From assembly GCF_024345835.1 (NCBI RefSeq), contig NZ_JAGQBW010000004.1:62001-126000 (forward strand): a DNA stretch of 64,000 bases, given 5' to 3'. This DNA comes from Synechococcus sp. HJ21-Hayes (GTDB taxonomy: Bacteria > Cyanobacteriota > Cyanobacteriia > PCC-6307 > Cyanobiaceae). The notes below the pieces were generated by a model, which had not been told where the DNA came from, ran no database searches, and worked only from the letters and a program-made list of their open reading frames with translations. Both the position numbers and the translations under genes were made by a program. Shown piece after piece: positions 19,571 to 29,775 of the stretch. How positions within the stretch are numbered: the first letter of the stretch is position 1; the number at the start of each line of letters is the position of its first letter.

Positions 19571-20451
19571 CGCGTGGGGGTGCTGCAGAGCGCGTAGCGG
19601 CACTGCAACTGCAGCTGCTCGCCGGGCTCGAGCCGCAAGCAGCGATCCCCGCTGGCGAGGGCGCCGCGGGGCGCCGTCCAGGGTTCAAGGCACACCATGG
19701 GGCGGGGAGGGTCGGTCCACACCACGGCCAGATCCAGGGGCGCCGTGGTTTGCAGTTCCACGCCCTGGCCCGTGGCCTGATCCCACAGGCACACGCCAGC
19801 CGCTGGCCCGGCCAGAAGATCAATGCCGCCGGCCAGCTGCTGCAGCTGCTCCAGCGTGGCAGCCGGCTCCATGGTGAGGTGGTTCACACAGTGTTCCGGC
19901 AGCCCCTGCACCACGGCCGCCTCCAGGGCGGACACGGCGAAGTAGGGATGCAGGCCGAGGGCAAACGGCATGGGATCCGGCCGGTTTTGCGGGCCGGCGT
20001 GATGGTGCACCGTGGCCCTGATGGCCAGGGCGCCGGGCTCCAGCCGGTAGTCCAACGTCAGGCCAAAGGCGAAGGGATAGGCGGCCTGGCTGGTGGGCGA
20101 ATCCTCGAGCGTGAGCCGCACCCCCTGGCCATCGGCCAGCGCCTCCAGGCTCCAGGGCAAATCACGGGCAAAGCCGTGCTGCGCCATGGGGAAGGTGCCC
20201 CGCGGCAGCACCAGGGTGTCGCCGGGCAGGTTCCCGCAGATGGGAAACAGCACCGGGATCCCGCCCCGCACACTCTTGGCCGGATCGGCGAAGCGCTCCG
20301 CATCGAAATAGAGGCGCTCGCGGCCCTCGCACACCCAGCTGGTGACCAGCCCACCCCGTTCCGGCACCACCCGCAACTGATCGCCAGCGGCGGCCGTGAA
20401 CAGCCAGTGGGGATAGAGCTCAGCAGGCCCAGCGCAGCGAAGCAGGGTCAT
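19561..20451 (-). CDS. D-hexose-6-phosphate mutarotase (aldose-1-epimerase family)
   Basis: Equilibrates alpha and beta anomers of glucose-6-phosphate or related sugars (YeaD-like). Motifs: [16 protein letters not shown] near residue 65, [12 protein letters not shown] (His-containing), and [12 protein letters not shown] with the second active-site histidine. Length is 296 from the ATG at 20451; that ATG overlaps the upstream glycosyltransferase stop as ATGA, favouring it over a start 33 bases earlier. Probably serves central hexose metabolism. The operon is GtrA, GT2, epimerase on the minus strand. Confidence 0.85.
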   Translation of the reverse strand: MTLLRCAGPAELYPHWLFTAAAGDQLRVVPERGGLVTSWVCEGRERLYFDAERFADPAKSVRGGIPVLFPICGNLPGDTLVLPRGTFPMAQHGFARDLPWSLEALADGQGVRLTLEDSPTSQAAYPFAFGLTLDYRLEPGALAIRATVHHHAGPQNRPDPMPFALGLHPYFAVSALEAAVVQGLPEHCVNHLTMEPAATLEQLQQLAGGIDLLAGPAAGVCLWDQATGQGVELQTTAPLDLAVVWTDPPRPMVCLEPWTAPRGALASGDRCLRLEPGEQLQLQCRYALCSTPTRQA

Positions 20452-21158
20452 CGGGCCCAGAGGTTGTACTTGAGGATGCACCACACGGCACGCACACCAT
20501 CTTTCCAGCCAATCTTCTTGCCTTCGTCGTAGGTGCGGCCGTAATAGGAAATGCCCACCTCAAAGATGCGGCAGCGGCGCCGGGCCAACTTGGCGGTGAT
20601 CTCCGGCTCAAAGCCGAAGCGTTTCTCACGAATCGGAATGGCCTGAATGATCTCCGTGCGGAAGGCCTTGTAGCAGGTCTCCATGTCGGTGAGGTTCAGG
20701 TCCGTGAACATGTTGCTCAACAGGGTGAGAAACCCGTTGCCCACCCGGTGCCAGAAGTACACAACCCGGTGTGGCGCCGCGCCCTGAAAACGGCTGCCGA
20801 ACACCACATCAGCCTTGCCCTGCACGATCGGGCCAATCACCAGGGGATATTCGGCCGGGTCGTACTCCAGGTCGGCATCCTGCACGATGCAGATCTCGCC
20901 ACGGGCCGCCCGGAACCCCGTGGCCAGAGCGGCACCTTTGCCCTGGTTGCGCTCGTGCAACAACACGGTGAGGTCGCTGGCCTGCAGCCCCTGCAACAGC
21001 TCGCGGGTGCCATCGCTGGAGCCGTCGTCCACCACGATGATCTGCTTGGAGGCCACCGGCGCCTGCCGCACCCGCTCAATCAAATCGAGGATCGTCGCGG
21101 CCTCGTTAAAACAGGGGATCACCACCGAGAGCAGCGGCCGCGAAGCACTCGGTGCCAT
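20448..21158 (-). CDS. Glycosyltransferase family 2 (dolichyl-phosphate-mannose-synthase-like)
   Basis: 236-residue GT-A fold enzyme. It shows [49 protein letters not shown] and the metal-binding [13 protein letters not shown]. No long C-terminal membrane region, so it is a short DPM1-like form that transfers a sugar to polyprenyl phosphate. The upstream neighbour is a GtrA-family membrane protein, the standard pairing for making and flipping lipid-linked sugar donors. ATG at 21158 chosen because the extension upstream has no domain content. Stop overlaps the epimerase start. Confidence 0.88.
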   Translation of the reverse strand: MAPSASRPLLSVVIPCFNEAATILDLIERVRQAPVASKQIIVVDDGSSDGTRELLQGLQASDLTVLLHERNQGKGAALATGFRAARGEICIVQDADLEYDPAEYPLVIGPIVQGKADVVFGSRFQGAAPHRVVYFWHRVGNGFLTLLSNMFTDLNLTDMETCYKAFRTEIIQAIPIREKRFGFEPEITAKLARRRCRIFEVGISYYGRTYDEGKKIGWKDGVRAVWCILKYNLWAR

Positions 21159-21184
21159 GAACCCGATCCGTTGAACCCGCGGGC

Positions 21185-21592
21185 CTAGTCCAGCACGGCA
21201 GGTTGATTGCTCTGGCGGAACACCACCAGCTTCTGAGCTGTGTACGACAGCGCGGCAAGTGCCGGGATCAACAGCAGAGCCGCCAGATTGCGGGAGCAGC
21301 CCCAGCCCGAGAGCAGCGCGATCCCGCCCCAGTTGCACCACCACAGCACCAGGGCCAGTAGCCCGTAGTGCAGTGCCGAACGGCGGCGTAGGCGCTCCAC
21401 CTGAAACACACGCTTGCCGTAGAGCACGAAGCCCAGCCCCACATTCAACAGCTGGCTCAACAGGGTGGCCCAGCCGGTGGCCATCACCACCAACAACCCC
21501 TGCAGCACCAGGTTGGTGAGGGCCACATTCAGGGCGCCGTAACCGAGAAAGCGGCGCTTGCGTCCGGTTGGCTGAGGCATCCGCGGGGGCAT
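21185..21592 (-). CDS. GtrA-family membrane protein
   Basis: 135 residues, four predicted membrane helices, beginning with [19 protein letters not shown] and ending [13 protein letters not shown], as in GtrA proteins. Known GtrA members help translocate lipid-linked glucose across the cytoplasmic membrane. Lies 26 bases upstream of the GT2 gene on the same strand, supporting a two-component lipid-linked-sugar system. Start at 21592; ATG at 21580 is an alternative. Confidence 0.82.
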   Translation of the reverse strand: MPPRMPQPTGRKRRFLGYGALNVALTNLVLQGLLVVMATGWATLLSQLLNVGLGFVLYGKRVFQVERLRRRSALHYGLLALVLWWCNWGGIALLSGWGCSRNLAALLLIPALAALSYTAQKLVVFRQSNQPAVLD

Positions 21593-21596
21593 CCGA

Positions 21597-22484
21597 TCAG
21601 AGGGATGCCAACCACTCCAACATCGCCCGGTTCACCTGCTCGGGCACTTCATCGTGGGGGCAGTGGCCGGCCTCCAACACCACCTCCGTGGTGTTGGCCG
21701 GTGCATGGCGCTGGAAGGCACCGCGGCGTCCAGCCGCATTGATCCAGGGATCACGGATGCCCCACACCAGCAGCAGGGGGGCCTGCAACTGGGCGAACAG
21801 CTCATCGAGGGGTTGGCCGCTGGGGATATCGAACACCGTGCGGAACACCCCGAAGGCGCCGGGATCCCGCGAGGGCCGCAGGATCGATTCCACCAGCGCC
21901 TCATTCACATTGGTTTTATCGATGTACACCTGGTTGAGGGTGCGGCGCACGGTGGCGGGGCGGCGCAGGTTTTCAAACAACAGTCGCTGCAGCACTGGGC
22001 TCTTGAACAGCGCCGCGCCGATGGTGCGGCGCGCGATGGCCCCCCAGCCCTTGGGTGCCGCCTGTTCATCGGAGAACGGGCCAGCCGCATTCAGCAGCAC
22101 CACCCCCGCCGCCTGATCCCCCAGGGCAGCGCCCGCGGCCAGGGCGGCATAGCCCCCGAGGGAGTTGCCCACCAGCACCGTGGGCCGGCCGATCCGCTCC
22201 CGCACATAGGCCACCAGCTGATCGCGCCAGAGGGCTCCGCCATAGCTGGGGCCGTCTGGCTTGGCACTGCGACCAAACCCCAGCAGATCCAGGGCATGCA
22301 CCTCGTAATGCTGCGCCAGGACAGGGATGTTGAAACGCCAGTGGTCTGTGGAGGCACCGAAGCCATGCACCAGCAGAATCGCCGGGCCGTGCTGCTGGGC
22401 GGCACTGGCGGGAGCCTGGCTCACCGCATGGATGGCATGGCCCTGAAAGCTCCAGGGTTGAGCTGTCAGGCAAGTCACCGGCAA
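21597..22484 (-). CDS. Alpha/beta-fold hydrolase
   Basis: 295 residues. Oxyanion motif LVHGFGAS (about 39-45), nucleophile elbow GNSLGGYAAL with Ser108, and a C-terminal EAGHCPHDEVPE providing the histidine. A cap region lies between. This pattern matches the chloroplast/cyanobacterial hydrolases related to pheophytinase-like proteins and to MhpC; the substrate cannot be named. TTG start at 22484, or GTG at 22478; both are weak. It is 4 bases upstream of gtrA, so it heads the minus-strand run of four genes. Confidence 0.8.
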   Translation of the reverse strand: MPVTCLTAQPWSFQGHAIHAVSQAPASAAQQHGPAILLVHGFGASTDHWRFNIPVLAQHYEVHALDLLGFGRSAKPDGPSYGGALWRDQLVAYVRERIGRPTVLVGNSLGGYAALAAGAALGDQAAGVVLLNAAGPFSDEQAAPKGWGAIARRTIGAALFKSPVLQRLLFENLRRPATVRRTLNQVYIDKTNVNEALVESILRPSRDPGAFGVFRTVFDIPSGQPLDELFAQLQAPLLLVWGIRDPWINAAGRRGAFQRHAPANTTEVVLEAGHCPHDEVPEQVNRAMLEWLASL

Positions 22485-22495
22485 AGCAGCACAGG

Positions 22496-22849
22496 GTGGT
22501 TGATGCTAGGGAGCTCAACCCTGCGGGATGCCGGCCCTTGGCGGATTGGAGCTTGCTGAACTGGACGGCCCTGCTGCCCGGCACAGCCCTGTGGGCCCTG
22601 GCCTTGTACGTGCCGCTGAGCGCACCGCTCGCGAGGCTCGAGGAGGCCCTGGCGGAAGGGGGACTCTCCGAGGCGGGGCAACAAGCCGTGCTGGTGGTGG
22701 CCAGCCTGGCGCTGGCCCTGGCGGTGGGTGCGCTCACCAACCTGGGGCTGGCCTGGACCCTCGGCCCCGGCTGGGGCACCAGCCTGGGGGTGATGGCCGC
22801 GCTCTACGGCCTGTTCTGGAGCCTGGCGGCCAGCCGCAGCAACGACTGA
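22496..22849 (+). CDS. Small membrane protein, unknown
   Basis: 117 residues with three predicted membrane helices (ALLPGTALWALALYVPLSA, AVLVVASLALALAVGALTN, GTSLGVMAALYGLFWSLAA). No domain recognised. GTG start at 22496, 11 bases from the divergent hydrolase start; the true start could be further in. Ends 5 bases before the stop of the convergent methyltransferase. Reported because coding bias and membrane pattern are consistent; annotation is tentative. Confidence 0.55.
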   Translation: MVDARELNPAGCRPLADWSLLNWTALLPGTALWALALYVPLSAPLARLEEALAEGGLSEAGQQAVLVVASLALALAVGALTNLGLAWTLGPGWGTSLGVMAALYGLFWSLAASRSND

Positions 22850-22853
22850 ACCC

Positions 22854-23417
22854 TCAACAACGCCAGTCGAGCCAGGGGAGCCCCGGAACGATCGCCGGCG
22901 TGGCCGCCCGATAGGCCACGTACTGCGGGTGCAACCGCACCAAGGACCGCTCCTCACGCCGGGCCTTACCGCCCAGCACCGCACACAGCCCCAGCAGCAG
23001 CGCCAGGTGCAGCAGGCTGCCCAGGGCCAGGGCCACCCCCAGGGAACACAGCAACACCGCCTGATAAAGGGGATGCCGGCAGCGGCCGTAGGCCCCCACC
23101 GTGATCAGAGCCGCGCCGGCCTTGGGATCCGGCAAGGGCGTGAGGCTCGGCCCCAGCCGCCCGAAGGCCTGGGCCGCCAGCACCAGGCCCAGCACGAACA
23201 ACACGGCTCCCGTGAGGGCTAAGGGCAACGGCCAAGCGAAGCCCCAGCTGCCGGGGGCCGGCCAGGGGGGCAGCAGGTGGGCAACGATCAGGGCCAGCTG
23301 GGCCAGCAACCACCACTCGCCGTGGCGATTGTCGAGCCAGCCGCCCCAGCTCAGGCCCCAGCCGGAGAAGGCTCCCACTGCCGGCTCAGGTGGGGATTTC
23401 GGCGAGGGGGTCGACAT
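22854..23417 (-). CDS. Isoprenylcysteine carboxyl methyltransferase-like membrane protein
   Basis: 187 residues with four or five membrane helices and the family signature GAYGRCRHPLYQAVLL followed near the end by RREERSLVRLHPQYVAYRA (E...L...P.Y..Y). These mark the ICMT/PEMT-type integral SAM-dependent methyltransferases. Prokaryotic members methylate small molecules or lipids; substrate unknown. Start ATG at 23417 overlaps the antiporter stop by 32 bases, indicating co-transcription. Confidence 0.8.
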   Translation of the reverse strand: MSTPSPKSPPEPAVGAFSGWGLSWGGWLDNRHGEWWLLAQLALIVAHLLPPWPAPGSWGFAWPLPLALTGAVLFVLGLVLAAQAFGRLGPSLTPLPDPKAGAALITVGAYGRCRHPLYQAVLLCSLGVALALGSLLHLALLLGLCAVLGGKARREERSLVRLHPQYVAYRAATPAIVPGLPWLDWRC

Positions 23418-24723
23418 CGGGACCGTTGCTCTGGCCGGACACCACCAGTCTGAGCAGCACCGGCGCCAAGAAAGTGGTGCCGATCACCATCAGCAGAATC
23501 GCGGCCTCCAGGGCCGGGGTGAGCAACTTGGCCTGGGTGCCGAGGCCAAGAAAGATCAGGCCCACCTCACCGCGGGGCATCATGCCGAGGCCCACCACCA
23601 GGCGGTTGGTGGGTTGCTGGGACAGAAAGCTCCAGCCGGAGGCCACCTTGCCGGCTACAGCCACCAGCAGCAGGAAGGCGGCCACCACCAAGCCGGCCCG
23701 GTTAGCGGGATCCATCGGATTGAGCACGGAGAGATCCATGCCGGTGCCGATCAGCACGAAGAAAATGGTGGCGAACAAGGCCACGATCGGCTTCACCGCC
23801 TGCTCGATCTCGTGGGTGTGGCGGGAGTTGCTGAGGATCAAGCCGGCGGCAAAGGCACCCAGGGCGGCCTCCAAGCCGATAGCCGTGGCGGCAAAACAAC
23901 AGGCCGTGAGCACCACAAAGGAGGTCACCGCCACATCTCCGGGGGCCTTGAGGCGGTCGATCAGCCAATCGAAGGCAGGAGCCGCCGACCGGCTGAGGCC
24001 GATGGCCGCCACCACAAACACAACGGCCGCCGCCACCAATTTGAGGATCGGGCCAATAGCCAGGCTGCCGCCACCCGCCAGGCTCACCACCACCGCCAGG
24101 ATCACGATGCCGAGGATGTCGTCGAGCACGGCGGCGCCGATCACGATCTGGCCCTCGCGCGAGCGCAGCATCTTCAGCTCGCCGAACACGCTGGCGGTGA
24201 TACCGATGCTGGTGGCCGTCATCGAGGCACCGGCGAACACCGCCGGGATCACGTCCACATGGAACAGGGTCATCAGGCCCAGGGTTCCCAGGGCGAAGGG
24301 CAGCAGCACCCCGGCCACCGCCACCGTGGTGGCCTGGGTGCCCACCGCCACCAGCTCATCGAGTTCGCTCTCCAGCCCCGTGAGGAACAGCAGGGCGAAC
24401 AGGCCGATGTTGGCCACCTCCTGGAGGTTGGGGAAGCTCTCCGCATAGAGATCGCGCACCACATCCGCGGGCAGATCCGCCAGCGACCCCAGCAGCTGCA
24501 GCAGCCCCTGGCTCACGACCCCCTGGGTTTCCGGCGGCACCACCAGGTGCAGACCCGACACGCCGATCAGCACCCCAGCCACCAACTCCCCCAGGATCGT
24601 GGGCAACTGCAGCCGCACCAGCAGTTCGGCCAGGAGGCGTGCCGCCACAAAAATGATCAGGAAACGGCCCACCCCGATCAGGGTTTCAGCCACCTCCAGC
24701 TGATGGGCGCCGATCTCGGGCAT
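23386..24723 (-). CDS. Cation/proton antiporter, CPA2 family
   Basis: About 445 residues with 12-13 membrane helices. It begins LEVAETLIGVGRFLIIFVAARLL and has LGELVAGVLIGVSGLHLVV, the GASMTATSIGITASVF discontinuous helix, VIGAAVLDDILGIVIL with the paired aspartates of Na+/H+ exchange, and MMPRGEVGLIFLGLG. No C-terminal TrkA domain. Exchanges Na+ or K+ for protons. ATG 24723 chosen; a TTG lies 15 bases upstream. Its end overlaps the methyltransferase gene. Confidence 0.87.
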   Translation of the reverse strand: MPEIGAHQLEVAETLIGVGRFLIIFVAARLLAELLVRLQLPTILGELVAGVLIGVSGLHLVVPPETQGVVSQGLLQLLGSLADLPADVVRDLYAESFPNLQEVANIGLFALLFLTGLESELDELVAVGTQATTVAVAGVLLPFALGTLGLMTLFHVDVIPAVFAGASMTATSIGITASVFGELKMLRSREGQIVIGAAVLDDILGIVILAVVVSLAGGGSLAIGPILKLVAAAVVFVVAAIGLSRSAAPAFDWLIDRLKAPGDVAVTSFVVLTACCFAATAIGLEAALGAFAAGLILSNSRHTHEIEQAVKPIVALFATIFFVLIGTGMDLSVLNPMDPANRAGLVVAAFLLLVAVAGKVASGWSFLSQQPTNRLVVGLGMMPRGEVGLIFLGLGTQAKLLTPALEAAILLMVIGTTFLAPVLLRLVVSGQSNGPDVDPLAEIPT

Positions 24724-24815
24724 CAGGGGCGTGGGCAAATCACCACGAGAGTCTCGCCGGTGAGCGTCAACCCCTGTGACCAGGGCTACGGTCCAGCCAA
24801 CACCTTGCCGCTGTA

Positions 24816-27242
24816 ATGGCCGTCAGCCCGGGCCCGTCGCTCTCCAGCACCACGATTGAGCTGGATCGGCTGGATGCCTGGTGGCGGGCCGCCAACTTCC
24901 TGGCGGTTGGCATGATCTACCTGCAGGACAACCCGCTGCTGCGGGAACCGCTGCGGCCGGAACACATCAAGAACCGCCTGCTCGGCCATTGGGGTTCGAG
25001 CCCCGGGCAGGCGTTCATCTGGGCCCACGCCAACCGGGTGATCCGCGAGCACCAGCTCGACATGATCTACCTCTCAGGCCCTGGTCACGGGGCGCCGGGG
25101 GTGCTGGGCCCCACCTACCTGGATGGCTCCTACAGCGAGATCTATCCCGACAAATCCCAGGACGCGACTGGCCTGCGGCGGTTCTTCAAGCAGTTCTCGT
25201 TCCCGGGGCATATCGGCAGTCACTGCACGCCGGAAACGCCAGGCTCGATCCACGAAGGCGGTGAGCTGGGCTACGTGCTCTCCCATGCCTGCGGGGCGGT
25301 ATTCGACAACCCCGACCTGATCGCCCTGGCCTGCGTGGGTGATGGCGAGGCGGAAACGGGCCCTCTGGCCACCAGCTGGCATATCAACAAGTTTTTGAAC
25401 CCGGTGAGCGACGGCGCCGTGCTGCCCGTGCTGCACCTCAACGGCTACAAAATCGCCAACCCCACCCTGCTGGCCCGGATCCCCCGGGAGGAACTGGCCA
25501 GCCTGATGCGCGGCTACGGCTGGGAGCCCCTGTTCGTGGAGGGCAGCGAGCCGATGGTCATGCACCAGGCGATGGCCGCCGCCATGGACCAGGCCATCGG
25601 CCGAATCCAGGCGATTCGCCATCAGGCCCGCACCCACGCTGAGGCCACCCGGCCGATCTGGCCGATGCTGGTGCTGCGCTCCCCCAAGGGCTGGACGGGG
25701 CCGGCCGCGCTCAACGGCCACAAGCTCGAGGGCTTCTGGCGCAGCCACCAGGTGCCCCTGCCCAACCCCAAACAGGATCCCGCCCAGCTCCAACAGCTGG
25801 AGGCCTGGCTACGCAGCTATCGCCCCGAAGACTTGTTTGATGCCCATGGGCGCCTAGTGCCAGAGCTGCAGGCCCTCTCACCCCAGGGCCCGCGCCGCAT
25901 GGGCTCCAGCCCCCACGCCAACGGCGGCTTGCTGCGCCGCAAACTCAGCCTGCCCCAGAGCGCCAACTACGCCGTGCCCGTGGCCGCCCCTGGCCAGGTG
26001 GAACACGAAAACACGGCTCCATTGGGGGAACTGCTGCGCGATGCCATCGGGCGCAACCCCAACTCCCTGCGGGTGTTTGGCCCCGACGAAACCGCCTCCA
26101 ACCGCCTGCAGGCGATCTACGAGCGCAGCAAAAAGGTGTGGATGGAAGATCTCCTCCCGGAAGACGCCGACGGCGGCGAACTCTCCCGCAAGGGCCGGGT
26201 GGTGGAAATGCTGAGCGAGCACACCCTGGTGGGGATGATGGAGGGTTACCTGCTCACCGGGAGATATGGCTTCTTCCACACCTACGAGGCCTTCGCCCAT
26301 GTGATCGCCTCGATGTTCAACCAGCACGCCAAATGGCTGGAAAGCTGCATCCATCACGCCCCCTGGAGGGCTGCGATCGGCCCCTGGAACTGCCTGATCT
26401 CCTCCACCGTGTGGCGACAAGACCACAACGGCTTCACCCACCAGGATCCCGGCTTCATCGATCTGGCCGGCAACAAGAGTGGCGAGGTGGTGCGCGTTTA
26501 CTTACCTGCCGATGCCAACTGCCTGCTGGCGGTGGCGGAACAGGCCCTGGTGGACACCAATGTGTGCAACATCATCGTGTCCGACAAGCAAAAGCACCTC
26601 CAGTACCTCAGCCTCGAGCAGGCCCGCACCCATGTGGCCAAGGGCATCGGCCTGTGGAGCTGGGCCAGCAACGATCACATGGACCAGGAACCCGACGAAC
26701 CGGATGTGGTGATGGCCTGCGCGGGGGACATTCCCACCAAGGAAACCCTGGCGGCGGTGGAAATCCTGCGCCACGAGATCCCCAGCCTGAAAATCCGTGT
26801 GCTCAACGTGGTGAAGCTGTTCTCCCTCACCCAACCGAGCGAACACCCCCACGGCCTCAGCGACCGGGATTTTGATGCGCTTTTCACCACCGACAAGCCG
26901 GTGATCTTCAATTTCCACGGTTACCCGTGGTTGATTCACCGTCTTACCTACCGCCGCACCAACCACTCCAACATCCATGTGCGCGGCTACAAGGAAAAAG
27001 GCAACATCAACACCCCCCTGGAGCTGGCGATGAACAACCAGATCGACCGCTTCAACCTCGTGATCGACGTGATCGACCGCGTACCTCGCCTAGGCCCCCG
27101 CGCCGCCCACGTGAAGGAGCGGATGAAGGAGGCCATCCTCGCCAACCGCTCCTACGCCCACGACCACGGCATGGATGCGCCGGACATTACCGATTGGCGC
27201 TGGAACGCCACAACCACCGCCAACCTGGAGGCAGCCCGATGA
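24816..27242 (+). CDS. xfp: Phosphoketolase (xylulose-5-P / fructose-6-P)
   Basis: Thiamine-diphosphate enzyme that cleaves xylulose-5-P or fructose-6-P to acetyl phosphate plus glyceraldehyde-3-P or erythrose-4-P. Motifs include [36 protein letters not shown], the ThDP site [19 protein letters not shown], and [13 protein letters not shown] in the pyrimidine domain. Length 808 is standard. ATG start. The stop overlaps the next gene, glycogen phosphorylase, as ATGA; acetate kinase follows. Confidence 0.96.
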   Translation: MAVSPGPSLSSTTIELDRLDAWWRAANFLAVGMIYLQDNPLLREPLRPEHIKNRLLGHWGSSPGQAFIWAHANRVIREHQLDMIYLSGPGHGAPGVLGPTYLDGSYSEIYPDKSQDATGLRRFFKQFSFPGHIGSHCTPETPGSIHEGGELGYVLSHACGAVFDNPDLIALACVGDGEAETGPLATSWHINKFLNPVSDGAVLPVLHLNGYKIANPTLLARIPREELASLMRGYGWEPLFVEGSEPMVMHQAMAAAMDQAIGRIQAIRHQARTHAEATRPIWPMLVLRSPKGWTGPAALNGHKLEGFWRSHQVPLPNPKQDPAQLQQLEAWLRSYRPEDLFDAHGRLVPELQALSPQGPRRMGSSPHANGGLLRRKLSLPQSANYAVPVAAPGQVEHENTAPLGELLRDAIGRNPNSLRVFGPDETASNRLQAIYERSKKVWMEDLLPEDADGGELSRKGRVVEMLSEHTLVGMMEGYLLTGRYGFFHTYEAFAHVIASMFNQHAKWLESCIHHAPWRAAIGPWNCLISSTVWRQDHNGFTHQDPGFIDLAGNKSGEVVRVYLPADANCLLAVAEQALVDTNVCNIIVSDKQKHLQYLSLEQARTHVAKGIGLWSWASNDHMDQEPDEPDVVMACAGDIPTKETLAAVEILRHEIPSLKIRVLNVVKLFSLTQPSEHPHGLSDRDFDALFTTDKPVIFNFHGYPWLIHRLTYRRTNHSNIHVRGYKEKGNINTPLELAMNNQIDRFNLVIDVIDRVPRLGPRAAHVKERMKEAILANRSYAHDHGMDAPDITDWRWNATTTANLEAAR

Positions 27243-29764
27243 GCGAACACCAAGCCCGACACCTACAACTGCCCACCCCGGGCTGTTACGCCGACCCCGA
27301 CCGCAGCGGCCTGAACTCCGATGACGTGTTCGACGGCATGGCCGAACACCTCTTCTACACGCTGGGCAAGCTCGCCCCCACCGCCAGCCGCCACGACCTC
27401 TACATGGCCCTGAGCTATGCGGTGCGCGACCGGCTGATGACCCGCTACTTGGCCGGTATCGAAGCCATCCGAGCCACCCCCACCCGCGCGGTGGCCTACC
27501 TCTCCGCCGAGTTCCTAATCGGCCCGCAGCTGGAGAACAACCTGCTGATGCTCGGCATCCAGGATGCGGCAGCGGAGGCGCTGCAGCGCTTCGGCATCAA
27601 CAGCCTCGAGGAAATCCTCGAAGTGGAGGAAGAACCCGGCCTGGGCAATGGCGGCCTCGGACGGCTGGCCGCCTGCTTCATGGAATCCCTGGCCACTCTG
27701 GAGATTCCCGCCACCGGCTACGGCATCCGCTACGAATTCGGCATCTTCGACCAGCTGATCCGCGATGGTTGGCAGGTGGAGATCACCGACAAATGGCTCA
27801 AGGGGGGCTGGCCCTGGGAAATTCCCCATCCGGATCAGGCCTGCTTCGTGGGCTTCGGCGGTCGCACCGAGAGCTATCGCGATGAACGGGGCAACTACCG
27901 AGTGCGCTGGATCCCCGACGAACATGCCATCGGCGTTCCCCACGACGTGCCGGTGCTCGGCTACCGGGTAAACACCTGTGATCGCCTGCGGCTGTGGCGG
28001 GCCGATGCCAGTGAGAGCTTCGACTTCTACGCCTTCAACATCGGCGATTACTACGGCGCCGTTGAAGAAAAAGTGGGCTCTGAAACCCTCTCCAAGGTGC
28101 TCTACCCCAACGACGGCACCGATGAAGGCCGTCGGCTGCGGCTCAAGCAGCAGCACTTCTTCGTGAGCTGCTCCCTGCAGGACATGCTGCGCAGCCTCGA
28201 GCAGAGGGGCCTTCCCGTGCAGGAATTCCCCGACCACTGGGCGGTGCAACTCAACGACACCCACCCCTCGATTGCCGTGGCCGAGCTGATGCGGCTGCTG
28301 CTTGACGACAAGCACCTGGAATGGGATCAAGCCTGGGACATCACCTGCCGCTCCCTGGCCTACACGAACCACACCCTGCTGCCGGAGGCCCTGGAGAAGT
28401 GGGGGCTGCAGCTGTTCGGCTCGCTGCTGCCGCGCCACCTGGAGCTGATCTACGAGATCAACCGCCGCTTCCTGCAGACCGTGCGGCTGCGCTATCCGGG
28501 CAATGAGGAGATTCTGCGCAAGGTGTCGATCATTGATGAGGAGGGCAACAAGGCCGTGCGCATGGCCAACCTCGCCACCGTGGCAGCCCACCACGTGAAT
28601 GGTGTGGCCGCCCTGCACAGCGAGCTGGTGAAAACCAAGCTGCTGCCGGAATTCGCCGCCCTCTGGCCGGACAAATTCACCAACGTGACCAACGGCGTGA
28701 CCCCACGGCGCTGGATGGCCCTCTCCAACCCACCACTGAAGGAGCTGCTGCGGGAAACCATCGGCGACGGCTGGGTGGCCGATCTCGACCAGCTGCGCCA
28801 GCTGGAGCAATTCCAGGACGACGCCAGTTTCCTGGAGCGCTGGCAGCAGACCAAGCTGGCCAGCAAGCGCAAACTGGCCCAGTACATCCACCGCCAGAGC
28901 GGGCTGCTGGTGGATCCGGCGTCGCTGTTCGACGTGCAGGTGAAGCGCATTCATGAATACAAGCGCCAGCACCTCAATGCCCTGCAGGTGGTGGCCCAAT
29001 ACCTGCGCATCAAGAACGGCCAGGCCCAGGGGCTAGCGCCCCGCACGGTGATCTTCGGCGGCAAGGCAGCGCCGGGCTATTACATGGCCAAGCTGATCAT
29101 CCGCTTCATCAATGGCATCGCCGAAACGGTGAATGCCGATCCCGACATGGACGGCCGCCTGCGGGTGGTGTTCCTGGCGGACTACAACGTGAAGCTGGGG
29201 GAGCGGGTGTACCCCGCCTCCGATCTCTCCGAACAGATCTCCACCGCCGGCCTGGAAGCCTCCGGCACCGGCAACATGAAATTCGCTATGAACGGGGCCC
29301 TCACCATCGGCACCCTGGATGGCGCCAATGTGGAGATCCGCGAACAGGTGGGCGCGGAGAACTTCTTCCTGTTTGGCAAGAACGAGAGCGAGATCGCTGC
29401 CCTCCACGCCGAGGGCTACCGCCCCTGGGAGCTGATCCCCACCATGCCGGAACTGGGGGAGGTGCTCAAACTCGTTGAGCAGGGCCATTTCAGTGGCGGC
29501 GATGGCGACCTATTCAGGCCACTGCTACAGAACCTCACCGGCCGCGATCCCTTCTGTGTGCTGCCCGACTTCGCCGATTACATGCGCGTGCAGGACTGCG
29601 TGAGCCGTGCCTGGGCCGATCGCACGGCCTGGAACCGCATGTCGCTGATCAACACAGCCCGAACCGGCTTCTTCTCCTCCGATCGCTCGATCAAGGAGTA
29701 CGCCTCGCGCATCTGGCAGGCGGAGCCGTTCCCCGTGACCATCTCCTGCGAGCTGGACGGCTGA
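27239..29764 (+). CDS. glgP: Glycogen/maltodextrin phosphorylase
   Basis: Releases glucose-1-P from glycogen using pyridoxal phosphate. Length 841 with [55 protein letters not shown], and the PLP-lysine site [26 protein letters not shown] cut here into recognised parts ([19 protein letters not shown], then LDGANVE). Start ATG at 27239 overlaps the xfp stop; an upstream in-frame extension is inside xfp and not coding. Glycogen supplies hexose phosphate for the phosphoketolase encoded just before it. Confidence 0.96.
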   Translation: MSEHQARHLQLPTPGCYADPDRSGLNSDDVFDGMAEHLFYTLGKLAPTASRHDLYMALSYAVRDRLMTRYLAGIEAIRATPTRAVAYLSAEFLIGPQLENNLLMLGIQDAAAEALQRFGINSLEEILEVEEEPGLGNGGLGRLAACFMESLATLEIPATGYGIRYEFGIFDQLIRDGWQVEITDKWLKGGWPWEIPHPDQACFVGFGGRTESYRDERGNYRVRWIPDEHAIGVPHDVPVLGYRVNTCDRLRLWRADASESFDFYAFNIGDYYGAVEEKVGSETLSKVLYPNDGTDEGRRLRLKQQHFFVSCSLQDMLRSLEQRGLPVQEFPDHWAVQLNDTHPSIAVAELMRLLLDDKHLEWDQAWDITCRSLAYTNHTLLPEALEKWGLQLFGSLLPRHLELIYEINRRFLQTVRLRYPGNEEILRKVSIIDEEGNKAVRMANLATVAAHHVNGVAALHSELVKTKLLPEFAALWPDKFTNVTNGVTPRRWMALSNPPLKELLRETIGDGWVADLDQLRQLEQFQDDASFLERWQQTKLASKRKLAQYIHRQSGLLVDPASLFDVQVKRIHEYKRQHLNALQVVAQYLRIKNGQAQGLAPRTVIFGGKAAPGYYMAKLIIRFINGIAETVNADPDMDGRLRVVFLADYNVKLGERVYPASDLSEQISTAGLEASGTGNMKFAMNGALTIGTLDGANVEIREQVGAENFFLFGKNESEIAALHAEGYRPWELIPTMPELGEVLKLVEQGHFSGGDGDLFRPLLQNLTGRDPFCVLPDFADYMRVQDCVSRAWADRTAWNRMSLINTARTGFFSSDRSIKEYASRIWQAEPFPVTISCELDG

Positions 29765-29775
29765 GATCCAGGGCC

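Noticed and set aside
26927-27238. Upstream extension of the glycogen phosphorylase frame
   Set aside because: Overlaps phosphoketolase coding sequence; homology to GlgP begins at 27239 with an ATGA junction.
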